A stretch of 64,000 nt of DNA from HGW-17 sp964516435 (GTDB taxonomy: Bacteria; Myxococcota_A; Polyangia; HGW-17): contig CAZEZP010000061.1 of assembly GCA_964516435.1 (NCBI GenBank), positions 6,960-70,959 on the forward strand, in the 5' to 3' direction. The notes beneath the pieces were generated by a model, which was not told the origin of the DNA, did not search any database, and saw nothing but the letters and a program-made list of their open reading frames with translations. Shown piece by piece: positions 1 through 11,426 of the stretch (positions within the stretch are counted from its first letter, which is position 1; every line of letters starts with the position of its first letter). Both the position numbers and the translations under genes were made by a program.

Positions 1-1
1 G

Positions 2-1078
2 CCCGGGGAACCGCGGGCGCTCTCGCTTCTGGCCAACATCCTCGTGGCCCAGAAGGACCACGCTTCGGCGACGGCCATCTTCAAGCAGTTGCTGCAGCAG
101 TTTCCCAATGAGCCGGCCCTTCATTTCAAACTGGGGTGTGAGTATTTTGCACAGGGCGATATCCACCTGGGGTATGCCGAGGTGGAGCAGGCCGTTCTAG
201 CCGATCCATCCAACCAGGAGGCCGTCTCGTTCTATCAGCAGGTGCGCCGGCTTCTGGGATTGCCCATGGTGGGGCCCGCGGCGCCCCTCTCGGAAGCACT
301 CTCGGATTTGCTGGCATTCGTCCGGCAGGTACTTTCTTCCCATGCTGCATCCTCGCAGAGCGTGATGACGCCGGAAGGCAGCATGCGCCGGGCCACGTCC
401 CAGTTCGAGTCCGTCTCCATGGAGGAGCCGCAGCCCTCCGTGCAGGCCGATGCCGACGACATCCCCATGGATGCCTCTCCCCGCGAGGGCCACAGCACGG
501 ATCGCCTCTGCCTTCTGGATATCCAGCCGGGCCCGCATCTGGTGTTCACGCCTGAATGCGTCAAGATTCCCGTGAACGGTTCCTGGTTCGTCCGGGAAAA
601 ACTCATCCTGTGCTGGCACATGGGGCTCAACATCGAGCCGGCGCAGGAGCGCTTTCACGGGCAGGCCACCGAGCGGCGCATCTCTTCTCCTGTCATGGGC
701 GATCTGCTCCACTGCCAGGGGCAGGGGGTGGTGGTGATCGTGCCCTCCGAGAAACACCTCTTCCTGGGATTCAACCTGCTGGATTCCCCGCTCTACGTCA
801 TGGAGGAACGCATTGTGGCGTTCTCCGGCGATCTGCGCTGGGAAAACGGATGGCTGCGGGCGGCCGACCGGAAGATTCCCCTCATTTCCTTCCGGGGAAG
901 CGGTTCGGTGATTCTCCAGTTGCCCGGACGCATGTACAGCGTGCCCCTGCCGGAAGAAGAATACCTGATTGCATCGGTGGACCGGCTGGTGGGCTGGGAC
1001 GGCCACGTCGTGGCCCAGTACAGCCACAGCCATTTCATACAGGTGGCCGGAAGCGGAAGCCTGCTGCTCGAGTCCTGA
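2..1078 (+). CDS. TPR + AIM24-family protein (5' end outside window)
   Basis: The frame is open to the left edge and reads P-G-E-P-R-A-L-S before the first GTG at 44, so the N-terminus probably lies outside the window. The visible N-terminal ~75 residues form TPR-like helix pairs (FPNEPALHFKLGCEYFAQGD). A low-complexity linker follows, then from about residue 150 a beta-rich domain with the pattern of AIM24/DUF124 proteins (YVMEERIVAFSGDLRWENG, LISFRGSGSVILQ, LVGWDGHVV). TPR+AIM24 fusions are familiar in myxobacteria and their molecular role is not established. The gene ends two bases before pgsA and looks co-transcribed with it. No signal peptide can be judged because the start is missing. 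Confidence 0.75.
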   Translation, partial: PGEPRALSLLANILVAQKDHASATAIFKQLLQQFPNEPALHFKLGCEYFAQGDIHLGYAEVEQAVLADPSNQEAVSFYQQVRRLLGLPMVGPAAPLSEALSDLLAFVRQVLSSHAASSQSVMTPEGSMRRATSQFESVSMEEPQPSVQADADDIPMDASPREGHSTDRLCLLDIQPGPHLVFTPECVKIPVNGSWFVREKLILCWHMGLNIEPAQERFHGQATERRISSPVMGDLLHCQGQGVVVIVPSEKHLFLGFNLLDSPLYVMEERIVAFSGDLRWENGWLRAADRKIPLISFRGSGSVILQLPGRMYSVPLPEEEYLIASVDRLVGWDGHVVAQYSHSHFIQVAGSGSLLLES

Positions 1079-1080
1079 AG

Positions 1081-1932
1081 ATGGCCAGCAACCGCAAACC
1101 CCTCGACATGGCGGCAAAGGCTCTGGCAAAGGTGCCGGGAATCCTGCGGCTGCGGTTCGTCCGGCGCCGCCGCGTGGCAGATTTCCAGTCCCGCTCCCTG
1201 GGGGAGGAAATCGCCAACATTCCCAATCTCATCACCCTGTCCCGCCTGGTGCTCATTCCGGTCATCCTCGTGTTTCTGCACCGGGGTTCGCCGCTGGACC
1301 ACTACATCGCCACCCTGCTGTTCATCCTGGCGGGGGCTTCGGATTTCCTCGATGGCTACCTGGCCCGCAAGACTGGAAAAATCACGCTCATGGGCAAGTT
1401 CCTGGACCCGCTGGCCGACAAGATCACCACGCTGTCTGTGATGGTGACCCTGGTGGCGTGCCAGTCCATCCCGTCGTGGCTGCTGATTCTCATGCTGGTG
1501 CGGGAGTTCTCCGTGACGGGGCTGCGGGCGCTGGCCATGGGCGAGGGCGTGGTCATCGCCGCATCCGAGAGCGGGAAGCAGAAGACGGCGTTCCAGTTCT
1601 TCGGCCTGACCTTCCTGCTGGTGCATTACCCCTATCCCCTGGCTGGCACGTCCTGGGTGCTGGATTTCCACCGGATGGGACTGTTCATCCTGTACCTGTC
1701 GCTGATTCTCTCCCTGTTCTCGGCGGTGGAATACTTCGCGCTGTTCGTGGAGGCCGTGGAGCAGAAGAACCTGCGGCGCACCCGGACGCTGGAGAAGGCG
1801 GCGCGGGAAGCCGGGCTGCTCGCGGAAATGCATTCCAACCCGGAGTTGCCGGTCGTGGAAGAGATCGAGATGCAGGTGGAACTCTCCCGCTGTCCACCGG
1901 GAGATGGGCAGCCGCCGGATGCAACGGAGTGA
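1081..1932 (+). CDS. pgsA: CDP-diacylglycerol--glycerol-3-phosphate 3-phosphatidyltransferase
   Basis: Integral membrane enzyme making phosphatidylglycerolphosphate from CDP-diacylglycerol and glycerol-3-phosphate, the committed step to phosphatidylglycerol and cardiolipin. The CDP-alcohol phosphotransferase signature D-G-x2-A-R-x8-G-x3-D-x3-D is complete (SDFLDGYLARKTGK, then GKFLDPLADK). It is preceded by the typical IPNLITLSRLVLIPVIL first membrane helix, and further helices follow to about residue 220. The start is the ATG two bases after the upstream stop. About 45 N-terminal basic residues and a charged C-terminal tail of about 60 residues extend beyond the usual ~190-residue core. The frame is also open upstream, but that part overlaps the AIM24 gene and looks non-coding. 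Confidence 0.93.
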   Translation: MASNRKPLDMAAKALAKVPGILRLRFVRRRRVADFQSRSLGEEIANIPNLITLSRLVLIPVILVFLHRGSPLDHYIATLLFILAGASDFLDGYLARKTGKITLMGKFLDPLADKITTLSVMVTLVACQSIPSWLLILMLVREFSVTGLRALAMGEGVVIAASESGKQKTAFQFFGLTFLLVHYPYPLAGTSWVLDFHRMGLFILYLSLILSLFSAVEYFALFVEAVEQKNLRRTRTLEKAAREAGLLAEMHSNPELPVVEEIEMQVELSRCPPGDGQPPDATE

Positions 1933-1935
1933 CGG

Positions 1936-2625
1936 ATGGCGTCGTTTTCGGACAACAAGGCCCTGCAGTCCCGCTTGAACCTGCTCGATCAGAGCATCGA
2001 GAAACTGCGCGTGGTGTACGAGCAGTTCTTCATGGGCATCGAGCGCTTCGAGCCCGTGCAGTTGCGCAAGGGCATCCAGAACGAGTTGCGGGAACTCAAG
2101 GAGAATCCTCCCAACAACACGGCGCTGAAATTTTTGCTGACCCGCGTCGAGACAAAATTTCGCACGTACGAGCAATACTGGAACCGGGTGTTGCGGGAAA
2201 TCGAGGAAGGCACCTATGATCGGCAGATCCAGCGGTTGAAGCGGCGCCTGCGGGAAGAGGGGATCTCGGAGGAGATGCTCGCCAACGTCCGCACGCGAGG
2301 CGAACTGGAGGCGGCCCTGGCGCAGATCGCCGAACTGCGCCGCCAGGAGCGCCCGGATGCCGGGAACAAGGACAAGCCCGCGCCTGCCGCATCCGCGCCC
2401 GCCGCGCCGACTGCCGCGGACGATCGGCTGCGGCGCGCTTACGAGAGTTTCGTGCGCGCGCGCCTGTCCACGGGGGAAAGCCTCGACGGCATCACGCCGG
2501 AGCGGTTCTTCGCCACGGTTTCCAGCCAGATTCCGCGGGTGAAGCAGGCGCACGGGTGCAACGACGTGGACATCCAGGTGGTCATCAAGGACAACAAGGC
2601 GACCTTGCGGTTCCTTCCGAAGTGA
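1936..2625 (+). CDS. MXAN_5187-like coiled-coil protein
   Basis: A 229-residue soluble protein starting three bases after pgsA. The first ~130 residues are strongly helical and charged (KLRVVYEQFFMGIERFEP, then RVETKFRTYEQYWNRVLREI), followed by an Ala/Pro linker at about 135-160. A compact C-terminal domain from about 165 (LRRAYESFVRARLSTGES, then QVVIKDNKATLRFLPK) resembles the myxobacterial MXAN_5187 C-terminal family. That family has no known function. There is no signal peptide or membrane segment. The tight spacing places it in the same operon as pgsA and the lipoprotein downstream. The family call is from memory of the pattern. Confidence 0.7.
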   Translation: MASFSDNKALQSRLNLLDQSIEKLRVVYEQFFMGIERFEPVQLRKGIQNELRELKENPPNNTALKFLLTRVETKFRTYEQYWNRVLREIEEGTYDRQIQRLKRRLREEGISEEMLANVRTRGELEAALAQIAELRRQERPDAGNKDKPAPAASAPAAPTAADDRLRRAYESFVRARLSTGESLDGITPERFFATVSSQIPRVKQAHGCNDVDIQVVIKDNKATLRFLPK

Positions 2626-2634
2626 GGATGGCAC

Positions 2635-3474
2635 ATGCCGGATTTCGGAAAAATCGGGATGAAGACGGAAAAGGGCCATATGCATGCGTTTCGCCGGGCA
2701 TGGCTTCTCGTTTCCGGATTGCGATGCGGGTTTTGGTGCGGGCTGCTGGTCTTCCTGCCGCTGCTGGGCGCCTGTGTCCACAGGGAATCCTGCCCCCGGG
2801 TTCCCGCGCGGGACATCGTGCAGGAAATCCAGGCGCAATCGCCGGATTCCCGTCTGGACGTCTTCGTGACCGACGAATGGCTCCTGGTCAATGGCGCTCC
2901 CGTGGGAAAGATCCGCAAGGGGCGCTTCACGGATGCCTCGGACCGCAATCTGTACCCGCCCCTGTTCGATGCGCTCCACCAGGAGTTCTCCCGACGCGGG
3001 TCGGATCCCTACACCGAAATCGTCGTGTATGTGCATGATCGCCTTCCGTCGGCGCTCGTGGAACTGGTGCGTTCCACAGCCATCCGGACCCGGCTGGCTC
3101 CGGTGCTGCTCATTCCCATGTCCTTCGTCCGCCGGACCTGCGACCAGGCGTCCACGGTATCGCCTGCGTCGCCGGTGTCTGCGGATGCATCGGGTCTGCT
3201 CGTGCGGCAGGAGCGGGATCGCATCCTCGTCAACGGAACGGTAGTCGTCCAACTGGAAGACGGCCGCATGCCCCCGGCGGAACTGGATTCCGACGGCATC
3301 CTGTGTCCGAAACTGCTGCAGGCGCTCACCGGGGCGCTTTCCCGGCTTCCCGAAGGCGTCGAGCCCGTGCTGCACCTGACGCTGGAAGCCGATCCCGATG
3401 TAACGAAGTACATTCTGGTGACGGCTGGAAAGGCCGGCATCGTGCGTTTCAAGACGCTGCGGGTCATCGAATGA
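2635..3474 (+). CDS. Lipoprotein with two ExbD-like repeats
   Basis: The N-terminus carries a hydrophobic segment ending in LLGAC, a lipobox with Cys at about residue 46, so the protein is probably a periplasm-facing lipoprotein. The start at 2635 has GAGG about 9 bases upstream; ATGs at 2656 and 2677 would give shorter leaders. The mature part contains two copies of one unit: LLVNGAPVGKIRKGRF followed by LYPPLFDALHQE, and ILVNGTVVVQLEDGRM followed by LCPKLLQALTGAL. This strand-helix pattern, with an I-x-V-N-G start and a following 'valhl' strand, is what periplasmic ExbD/TolR domains look like, but no TolR-type transmembrane Asp helix is present. Function is inferred only as possible peptidoglycan- or motor-associated binding. 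Confidence 0.7.
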   Translation: MPDFGKIGMKTEKGHMHAFRRAWLLVSGLRCGFWCGLLVFLPLLGACVHRESCPRVPARDIVQEIQAQSPDSRLDVFVTDEWLLVNGAPVGKIRKGRFTDASDRNLYPPLFDALHQEFSRRGSDPYTEIVVYVHDRLPSALVELVRSTAIRTRLAPVLLIPMSFVRRTCDQASTVSPASPVSADASGLLVRQERDRILVNGTVVVQLEDGRMPPAELDSDGILCPKLLQALTGALSRLPEGVEPVLHLTLEADPDVTKYILVTAGKAGIVRFKTLRVIE

Positions 3475-3929
3475 GGCGGTTTGCTCTCTTTCTTTTCGTC
3501 TTGTCTGCGCTGGCCGCGTGCGAGACCAACGACGGCGGGGCGGTGGAAATCGCCTGGGTCATCCGGGGTTCGGATTTCCGCGCCTATGCGTGCGATTCCG
3601 CCGTGCTCGGCAATCAGCCCATCCGCACCGTGCGGCTCTCCATCCGGCCCGTGCAGCGTCCCGACGTGGACTACTGCGCCGATGGCACGGTGCGCAACTG
3701 CGATTTCCCGTGCGATTCCTCCCGGGCGGGGGACACCCTGCGGGGCGTCACGCCTTTCACGGTGCCCGAAGGCAGTTGCCTCATCGGCGTGACGCTGCTG
3801 GATGGACAGGGAAATCCCATTCCCGCCTCCCGGGTGCAGGTGCCGGACCCCATCCGCAAGAACATCGAGAAGGGGAGCCTCACGTTTCTCGGGGTCTGGC
3901 AGTTCGTCATCCTGCTGGATGCGCCATGA
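3471..3929 (+). CDS. Small putative lipoprotein
   Basis: 152 residues. The ATG overlaps the previous stop as ATGA, so translation is probably coupled. The signal sequence MRRFALFLFVLSALAAC ends in a lipobox (LAAC, Cys 17). The mature part is beta-rich with six or seven Cys (YACDSAV, DYCADGTVRNCDFPCDSS) that could form disulfides in the periplasm. No family was recognised. It is the last gene of the pgsA run; the 248 bases after it lead to gyrB. Confidence 0.75.
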   Translation: MRRFALFLFVLSALAACETNDGGAVEIAWVIRGSDFRAYACDSAVLGNQPIRTVRLSIRPVQRPDVDYCADGTVRNCDFPCDSSRAGDTLRGVTPFTVPEGSCLIGVTLLDGQGNPIPASRVQVPDPIRKNIEKGSLTFLGVWQFVILLDAP

Positions 3930-4177
3930 ACGCGGAGCCGGACCCCGGTTTCGCGAAGGCTGGGAAGATGCCGTTCGGGCGTCATCCGCTGTGGCAATTT
4001 TTCCTTTTCCGTGATACAAGTACGCGCTTCCGGAAAGCGCCGGAAGCCGCGCAGGTCCTTCCGGGAAATTTCGTCCGGATGGCATGGGCCGTCGCGCGAT
4101 GATCCCAGGCAGGGCGATGCCGCTCCGGGCGCACGAGCCGGCGGAGTGGATCCGATGCGAGAGGTGAGAGGAGAGAC
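3930..4177 (+). other. Intergenic leader before gyrB
   Basis: No convincing gene is visible here. A small inverted repeat at 4024-4040 (GCGCTT, loop CCGGA, AAGCGC) could fold in RNA. An AT-richer stretch near 3993-4022 might hold the gyrB promoter, but no good -35/-10 pair was found. GAGAGGAGAG just before 4178 is the gyrB ribosome binding site. Confidence 0.4.
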
Positions 4178-6626
<2,449 letters not shown>

Positions 6627-6634
<8 letters not shown>

Positions 6635-7418
6635 TTGGCTCGTGCGCCTGTTCTACCGCAGGAAGGTGCGCCGCATCGAGGCCATGTCCCGGGCCCTGCA
6701 ACTGATCGGGGAGGGAAGACTGGCCGAGGCCGGGGGAATCATCCGGCAGGCCCGTCCCACGGAATTTCTGGACGACCTGGCGCTGTACCATTTCGTGCGG
6801 GGCCGCTATCACCTGGAATGCCTGGAACTGGAGGCCGCGGAATGCCATTTGCAGGCGGCCTTCGCGCTGGGTTTTGCGCGTCCGGCCCTGTTCCTGTCCC
6901 TGGGACTGGCCAAGGCGCGCCTGCGCCGCCTGGGGGAGGCGTACGAGTTGCTGAAACTGGCCGTAGAGCGCCTGGAAGGGACACAAGAGCGGGAAATCGC
7001 GGCCGCACTGCTGGCGCTGCTCGAAGAAATCCGCTCCGGCAGGGCGCGCAGGAAACTGGACGAAATCGCCGCGGCGGCGGGCGCGCGCGTGCTGGGCCGC
7101 AGGGTGTCCTGCGAGCAGTGGCGCCCATCCGAATGGAAGCGTGTGCTGGACGCCGCCGTGTTCCGGGACGATGCCCCGGTGGAGCCCACCGAGGAGATGG
7201 CCGTTCTTCTGGGCCAGTGGATGGTGCATCACCACCGGGGGACGTGGGAATTCGGCCTGGAGCCGTCGGATGCGGCCGTGCGGGTCGGAGATGTTGCTTT
7301 CACCCCGCTTGCTCTGCTACGCTCGTGGCGCACGGGGGCGCTTTCCCGCGAGGATCTGGAACGCCTGCCCCTGTCTGCAGCCGGTTCCGGATGGTTTTCC
7401 GACGTGGCAGCGGGTTGA
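6627..7418 (+). CDS. TPR-like helical-repeat protein
   Basis: 263 residues. The ATG lies eight bases before the end of gyrB, so the two genes overlap and may be translationally coupled. The protein starts MFSWLVRLFYRRKVRR, an amphipathic, basic N-terminus that could touch the membrane. Tandem helices of TPR type follow (ALQLIGEGRLAEAGGIIR, ALYHFVRGRYHLECLELEAAECHLQAAFALG, RPALFLSLGLAKARLRRLGEAYELLKLAVE). The C-terminal ~90 residues have no recognised family. Function is unknown. Its position between gyrB and a Ser/Thr kinase does not identify a pathway. Confidence 0.75.
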
Positions 7419-7433
7419 ACGGGAACGAACGAG

Positions 7434-9605
7434 ATGGCGCAGCAATACGGCAATTACGAATTGATCGAACGCATCGCCCGCGGGGGCATGGCTGAGGTGT
7501 TCAAGGCCCGCATGAAGGGCGCGGCGGGTTTCGAGAAGCTCGTGGCGCTCAAGATGCTGCACAGCCATCTGGCCGAGGATGCCGAAATGGTGGCCTCCCT
7601 CAAGGATGAGGCGCGCCTGGTCTCCAACATGCTGCACCCCAACATCTGCCAGGTGCTGTATTTTGAAAAGATTGGAGATCGCTACTGCATCACCATGGAA
7701 TACATCCATGGCAAGGACGTGGCCACCATCATGCGGACGCTGCGCAAGGCCGGTCAGCGGCTGCCGCTGGAGTTCGCGCTCTACATCATCCGCCAGACAC
7801 TGACCGGGCTCGATTACGCCCATCGCATGGTGGACCCGACCACCAACGCGCCGCTCAACATCATCCACCGCGACATCAGCCCGCAGAACATCCTCGTCTC
7901 CTATGCGGGCGCCGTGAAGATCATCGATTTCGGCATCGCCAAGGCCGCCGAGGGGCTGCATCACACGCAGGATGGCGTGATCAAGGGCAAGTTCCGCTAC
8001 ATGGCGCCCGAGCAGGCGCTGGGGCAGGCCATCGACCACCGCGTGGACATCTTCGCGGCCGGTGTGGTGCTCTACGAGATGCTGCTGGGGGAGACCCATT
8101 CCCGCGGCGCCACGGATGCGGAACTGATCATCAAGGCGCAGACGGCGCAGTTCGAGCCCATCGAGCGCCTGGTGCCAGGACTGCCGCGGGATCTGCCGGA
8201 AATCGTGAAGAAGGCGCTGGCCAGGGATCCCAGTGAACGCTTTCCCAGCGCCCGGCTCTTCCGCAACGCACTCGATTCCGTGGTCAAGCGCGAAGGGCTG
8301 GATGTGGCGCCAGAGGCCATGGCCGCCTACCTGCGCAACCTGTTCCCGGATCCGCATGCGGGCGGTTCCCGCGTGGATGAAATGGAGCAACTGGCCGGGG
8401 ACGTGCTGGAGTTGTCTCCCCTGCCGGAAACGGGGCAGGCCCAGGTGGTGCCGCATCCCGCGCCCATGCCGCGTGCGGCATCCGGTCCGGCGCCGGCGCC
8501 CCAACCGCGTCCTGCACCCCAGCCGCGTCCAGCGGCGCCGCCGCCTCATCTCGCGCCGCCGCCCGTAGTCGATTTTTCATCGCCACCATCCGCACCTCCG
8601 GGGATGGCGCCTGTGCCGGGGGCCATGCCGCCTCCGCCTCCGGAAGCGCCCCTGCCCGAGGCCCATCCCGTGGGACTCACGAAGGCCACCAGCGAAACGG
8701 CGCGGGAGCGGCGCAAGCGGGAGCGGGAAGAAAAAAAGAAGGAGAAGGACCGCCAGGAAAAGGAACGCCAGGCGGAGACCCAGCGGGTTTCGCCGTCCTC
8801 GCGGCCGCATGCGCCCCGCGGGCCTTCGCCGCTGTGGCTGTTCATCGACCGGCTGGGAAAGGCGTTCGTGAACACGCTGTTCAACATCTTCTGGGGGCTG
8901 GTGCTGGTGGCCATTGGCGCGGCCATCCTGTACTTCACCCGCTCGGAATCCGCGTCCGGCCCTTTGGCGCCAGGCGGGGCATCCGGCGGGGTGGAAGTAG
9001 AAAAGGCCTGCCGCATGGGACTCGTGGAGGTGACGCTCAAGTCCACGCCGACGGAGGCCGACGTCTACATCGATGGCGAGTTGATGCCGCAGAAGACCCC
9101 CTGGTTCAACGTGCAACTGGAGATGTGCTACAACATTCCCACGAAAATCCGCGTGCAGAAGGGGGATTTGTACTGGGAGCGCAAGGTGGAGTATCCCGTC
9201 AGGGAAGACGGCCGGCTGTTTCTGGACGTGGCATTGGCTCCCGGCGGTGGAGCCCCGCCGGAAAGCATGGCGGGCAACTCGGATGCCTCCGGTTCGGCCA
9301 TGGCGTCTTCCGCCCGGTTCAAGGGGGCCCGGACGTCTTCTGGCGCGGCTTCGCCCAAAAACGAGCCGCCTCCGGAAACCGTGGACCTGGCGGGCGGCAT
9401 CGGCATTCTCAAGGTGACCTGCTCGGCGCCCTGCACGGTCTTGATTTCCGGCAAGAACAAGGGCAGCGAGAAGGTGTTCCGCCTGCGGGCCCGCAAGGAG
9501 CCCTACGAGGTGCAGGCCGACTTCGGCGGCGGCGTGCTTTCGGACGTCAAGCCGGTATACATCTATCCCAACCAGGACAACTTCGCCCACTTCTCGCCTC
9601 CCTGA
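7434..9605 (+). CDS. Membrane Ser/Thr protein kinase with PEGA-type region
   Basis: Hanks-type kinase of 723 residues. Kinase domain is about residues 8-285: glycine loop IARGGMAEVFKA, catalytic Lys in VALKML (about 40), IIHRDISPQNIL (about 143-155), DFG in IIDFGIAKA (about 165), and YMAPEQ. A Pro/Ala-rich linker (about 340-430) and a Lys/Arg/Glu-rich patch follow, then one transmembrane helix (about 481-501, FWGLVLVAIGAAILYF). A PEGA-like region follows (TPTEADVYIDGELMP), with a second related unit near the C-terminus. Topology is cytoplasmic kinase with a periplasmic sensor tail. HRDISPQN instead of HRDLKPEN is common in myxobacterial kinases. Its targets are unknown. It is 15 bases downstream of the TPR-like gene. 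Confidence 0.92.
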   Translation: MAQQYGNYELIERIARGGMAEVFKARMKGAAGFEKLVALKMLHSHLAEDAEMVASLKDEARLVSNMLHPNICQVLYFEKIGDRYCITMEYIHGKDVATIMRTLRKAGQRLPLEFALYIIRQTLTGLDYAHRMVDPTTNAPLNIIHRDISPQNILVSYAGAVKIIDFGIAKAAEGLHHTQDGVIKGKFRYMAPEQALGQAIDHRVDIFAAGVVLYEMLLGETHSRGATDAELIIKAQTAQFEPIERLVPGLPRDLPEIVKKALARDPSERFPSARLFRNALDSVVKREGLDVAPEAMAAYLRNLFPDPHAGGSRVDEMEQLAGDVLELSPLPETGQAQVVPHPAPMPRAASGPAPAPQPRPAPQPRPAAPPPHLAPPPVVDFSSPPSAPPGMAPVPGAMPPPPPEAPLPEAHPVGLTKATSETARERRKREREEKKKEKDRQEKERQAETQRVSPSSRPHAPRGPSPLWLFIDRLGKAFVNTLFNIFWGLVLVAIGAAILYFTRSESASGPLAPGGASGGVEVEKACRMGLVEVTLKSTPTEADVYIDGELMPQKTPWFNVQLEMCYNIPTKIRVQKGDLYWERKVEYPVREDGRLFLDVALAPGGGAPPESMAGNSDASGSAMASSARFKGARTSSGAASPKNEPPPETVDLAGGIGILKVTCSAPCTVLISGKNKGSEKVFRLRARKEPYEVQADFGGGVLSDVKPVYIYPNQDNFAHFSPP

Positions 9606-9652
9606 AACGACTCATGAAGGCGGCAGCGGGGTCAGGTACCATCGCAGTTTGT

Positions 9653-9680
9653 TCGACATCGGGAGGTTTTCGGCTACACT
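9653..9680 (+). promoter_or_regulatory. Candidate sigma70-type promoter for the Cys-rich lipoprotein
   Basis: TCGACA at 9653-9658 (five of six to TTGACA), a 16-base spacer and TACACT at 9675-9680 (four of six to TATAAT). A start near 9687 would leave the SD GGGAGG (9689-9694) and the ATG at 9702 almost at the 5' end. It is predicted by eye only. Confidence 0.4.
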
Positions 9681-9701
9681 GCATTTGCGGGAGGTTTTTC
9701 A

Positions 9702-10489
9702 ATGCGACGCTGGATTGTTTGATGCCAATTTTCCTGTCGGCTTGTTCTCTCATAGTGGATTTTGAGGCGAAATGCGATGCGCAGCATCCTGACTGCCGTC
9801 TGGAGGTGTGCGCATCTGAACCGGCTTGTGCCCCCCAGCCTTGCAGTTTCGACATCATGTACTATGACTCGCCGCCGGCTTCGAACTGCGAGGAAGGTAC
9901 CCGCTGCGTGATAAACAAGGATGGCGATACGGAATGCATTCAGGAGAGCATGTTCGATGAAGATGAAAGCCTGTATTACCGGCCGTGCAGCAATGATTCC
10001 CTCCTGGGATGCCCATATGGTTCCTTTTGCGTGAGGACTCTGGGAAATTTTTTCTGCGTGCCTTACTGCAATCTGGATACCCATCCCGGCTGTCCGAAAC
10101 CCGGGAAATGCCATTATGCCCGCGGGCCTGAATCCAATTTTGACATCTGCTTCATCCAGGATGACTGCAAACCCGTGGATGGAACCGGATGCAAGCAGAA
10201 GGACATGGCCTGCTATTTCTCTTTCGATCTTTCCAACGATTCCCTGATTACCATTTGCACGCCCCCTGGGAGCATTTCTGCCTATCAGCAATGTGAAATG
10301 CCGTGGGACTGTATTCCAGGCCACGTTTGCACGGGCGGCAGCGGGAGTCTGGGGGATGTGAAACGCTGCATTCCTCTCTGCGATGACAGTCATCCCTGCA
10401 GCAACAGCCGGGAAACCTGCCAGTACATCATGGGAACCGTGGGGGTCTGCAGTCTTGGACCTGAGCCTCTTTCCCTGTTTCTGCAATAA
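9702..10489 (+). CDS. Cys-rich lipoprotein, signal peptide frameshifted
   Basis: The long open frame encodes a secreted Cys-rich protein (CPYGSFCVRTLGNFFCVPYC, PGCPKPGKCHYA, CEMPWDCIPGHVCTGG), typical of myxobacterial lipoproteins with disulfide-rich units. In that frame the first sensible start is ATG 9722 (MPIFLSACS), which is too short for a signal peptide. The best start signal is ATG 9702, seven bases after a perfect GGGAGG. It reads MRRWIV and then stops at TGA 9720. Restoring one base in the T-run at 9717-9719 would join the two as MRRWIV-L-MPIFLSAC, a textbook lipoprotein signal. So there is a one-base loss, either real inactivation or a homopolymer error. The downstream frame is intact for 256 codons. 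Base composition is somewhat more AT than the neighbours. Confidence 0.7.
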
Positions 10490-10736
10490 TCCTCTTGCAG
10501 TTTCGGCACCGGGGTTTTGGCTGGATGTGTGGAATCTCCGAGAGCGGTATGGGACTTAGGTATGGCTGCCGGGAGGACTGAATTTGGTGGAACAAAGTTG
10601 CGTGATTCGCTTTTTGGTATCCACCTCATGAGAAGGAATGGATTTTTCTTGACTTTGATGACAGTTTGCATGAAAAACAGCCGCTACTGACGTGGAACCG
10701 TGCATCTGTACCTGGAACAGGAGAAAAGGATCCGGC

Positions 10737-11426
10737 ATGACCACCTATTCCCATCGCGACAAGATTCTCAAGATGACCACGCTGCTGCGGGGATTGCATC
10801 ATCCGGGCGTGCAACTGGCGCTTGGACGGCATGGCTTCGGGCAGGAAGACTTCGAGGAGGGTTGGCGCCTGCTCGAGGCCGCCATGGGGCGCTCGTTCGC
10901 ATTCGTAAAGTGGGTGCCCACCCAAAATCCGCTTCCGGAAATTCTCGCGGCAGTCGACCGCTGGGAGAACACCTATTTCGATGTGGCTGATGCCGTGCTG
11001 CGGCACCGCTATCCATCCATCCATGCCTGGATGTTTCACAACCTTTCCAAGAGCAGCGGAGTCGAAGTGCTGCTTTCGGTGGGCACGTTCGTTTCCCGTT
11101 ATGAAGAACTGGCGGTCCGCACCGATGCAGAATCCAGAAATGCCTTGGAATTGCTGAGGAAACGCGGACTTGGCAATGAAACCATTGGGGAGGCCAGGTC
11201 TTTTTTGGAAAGGGCGCGTCACGTCGAGGCGGTTTCAGCTCCATCTGACCTCGAGGAAAAGAAGAGAATCATGGATGCCGCCGTGGATGCGATGTGGGAA
11301 TGGTATCAGGAATGGGCACAGATCGCCCGTGTGGCGATTGCCAACAAGCGGTTGCGCATTCACCTTGGCATTTCTTCCCCTTCCGGCAGCGAAAAATCTG
11401 GAGAAGCGTCTTCAGCCGAAGACTGA
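10737..11426 (+). CDS. Conserved-looking hypothetical protein
   Basis: 229 residues starting MTTYSHRDKILKMTTLLRGL with AGGAGAAAAGG shortly upstream. It is rich in helices and aromatic residues (FDVADAVLRHRYPSIHAWMF, DAMWEWYQEWAQIARVAI). There is no signal peptide, membrane helix or known motif. The second half resembles a helical bundle and ends in a Ser/Glu-rich tail. I do not recognise the family. The 247 bases upstream hold no clear gene, and a TTGACT at 10649 has no good -10 partner. It stands alone between the Cys-rich lipoprotein and a stretch without genes. Confidence 0.65.
   Translation: MTTYSHRDKILKMTTLLRGLHHPGVQLALGRHGFGQEDFEEGWRLLEAAMGRSFAFVKWVPTQNPLPEILAAVDRWENTYFDVADAVLRHRYPSIHAWMFHNLSKSSGVEVLLSVGTFVSRYEELAVRTDAESRNALELLRKRGLGNETIGEARSFLERARHVEAVSAPSDLEEKKRIMDAAVDAMWEWYQEWAQIARVAIANKRLRIHLGISSPSGSEKSGEASSAED

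Noticed and set aside
9702..9722. Programmed -1 frameshifting in the Cys-rich lipoprotein.
   Set aside because: No slippery heptamer or downstream structure is seen; a simple base loss in a T-run explains it.
10628..10690. A 20-codon frame with signal-peptide character (MRRNGFFLTLMTVC).
   Set aside because: No SD and no continuation; it may be a remnant of a lipoprotein start but cannot be supported as a gene.
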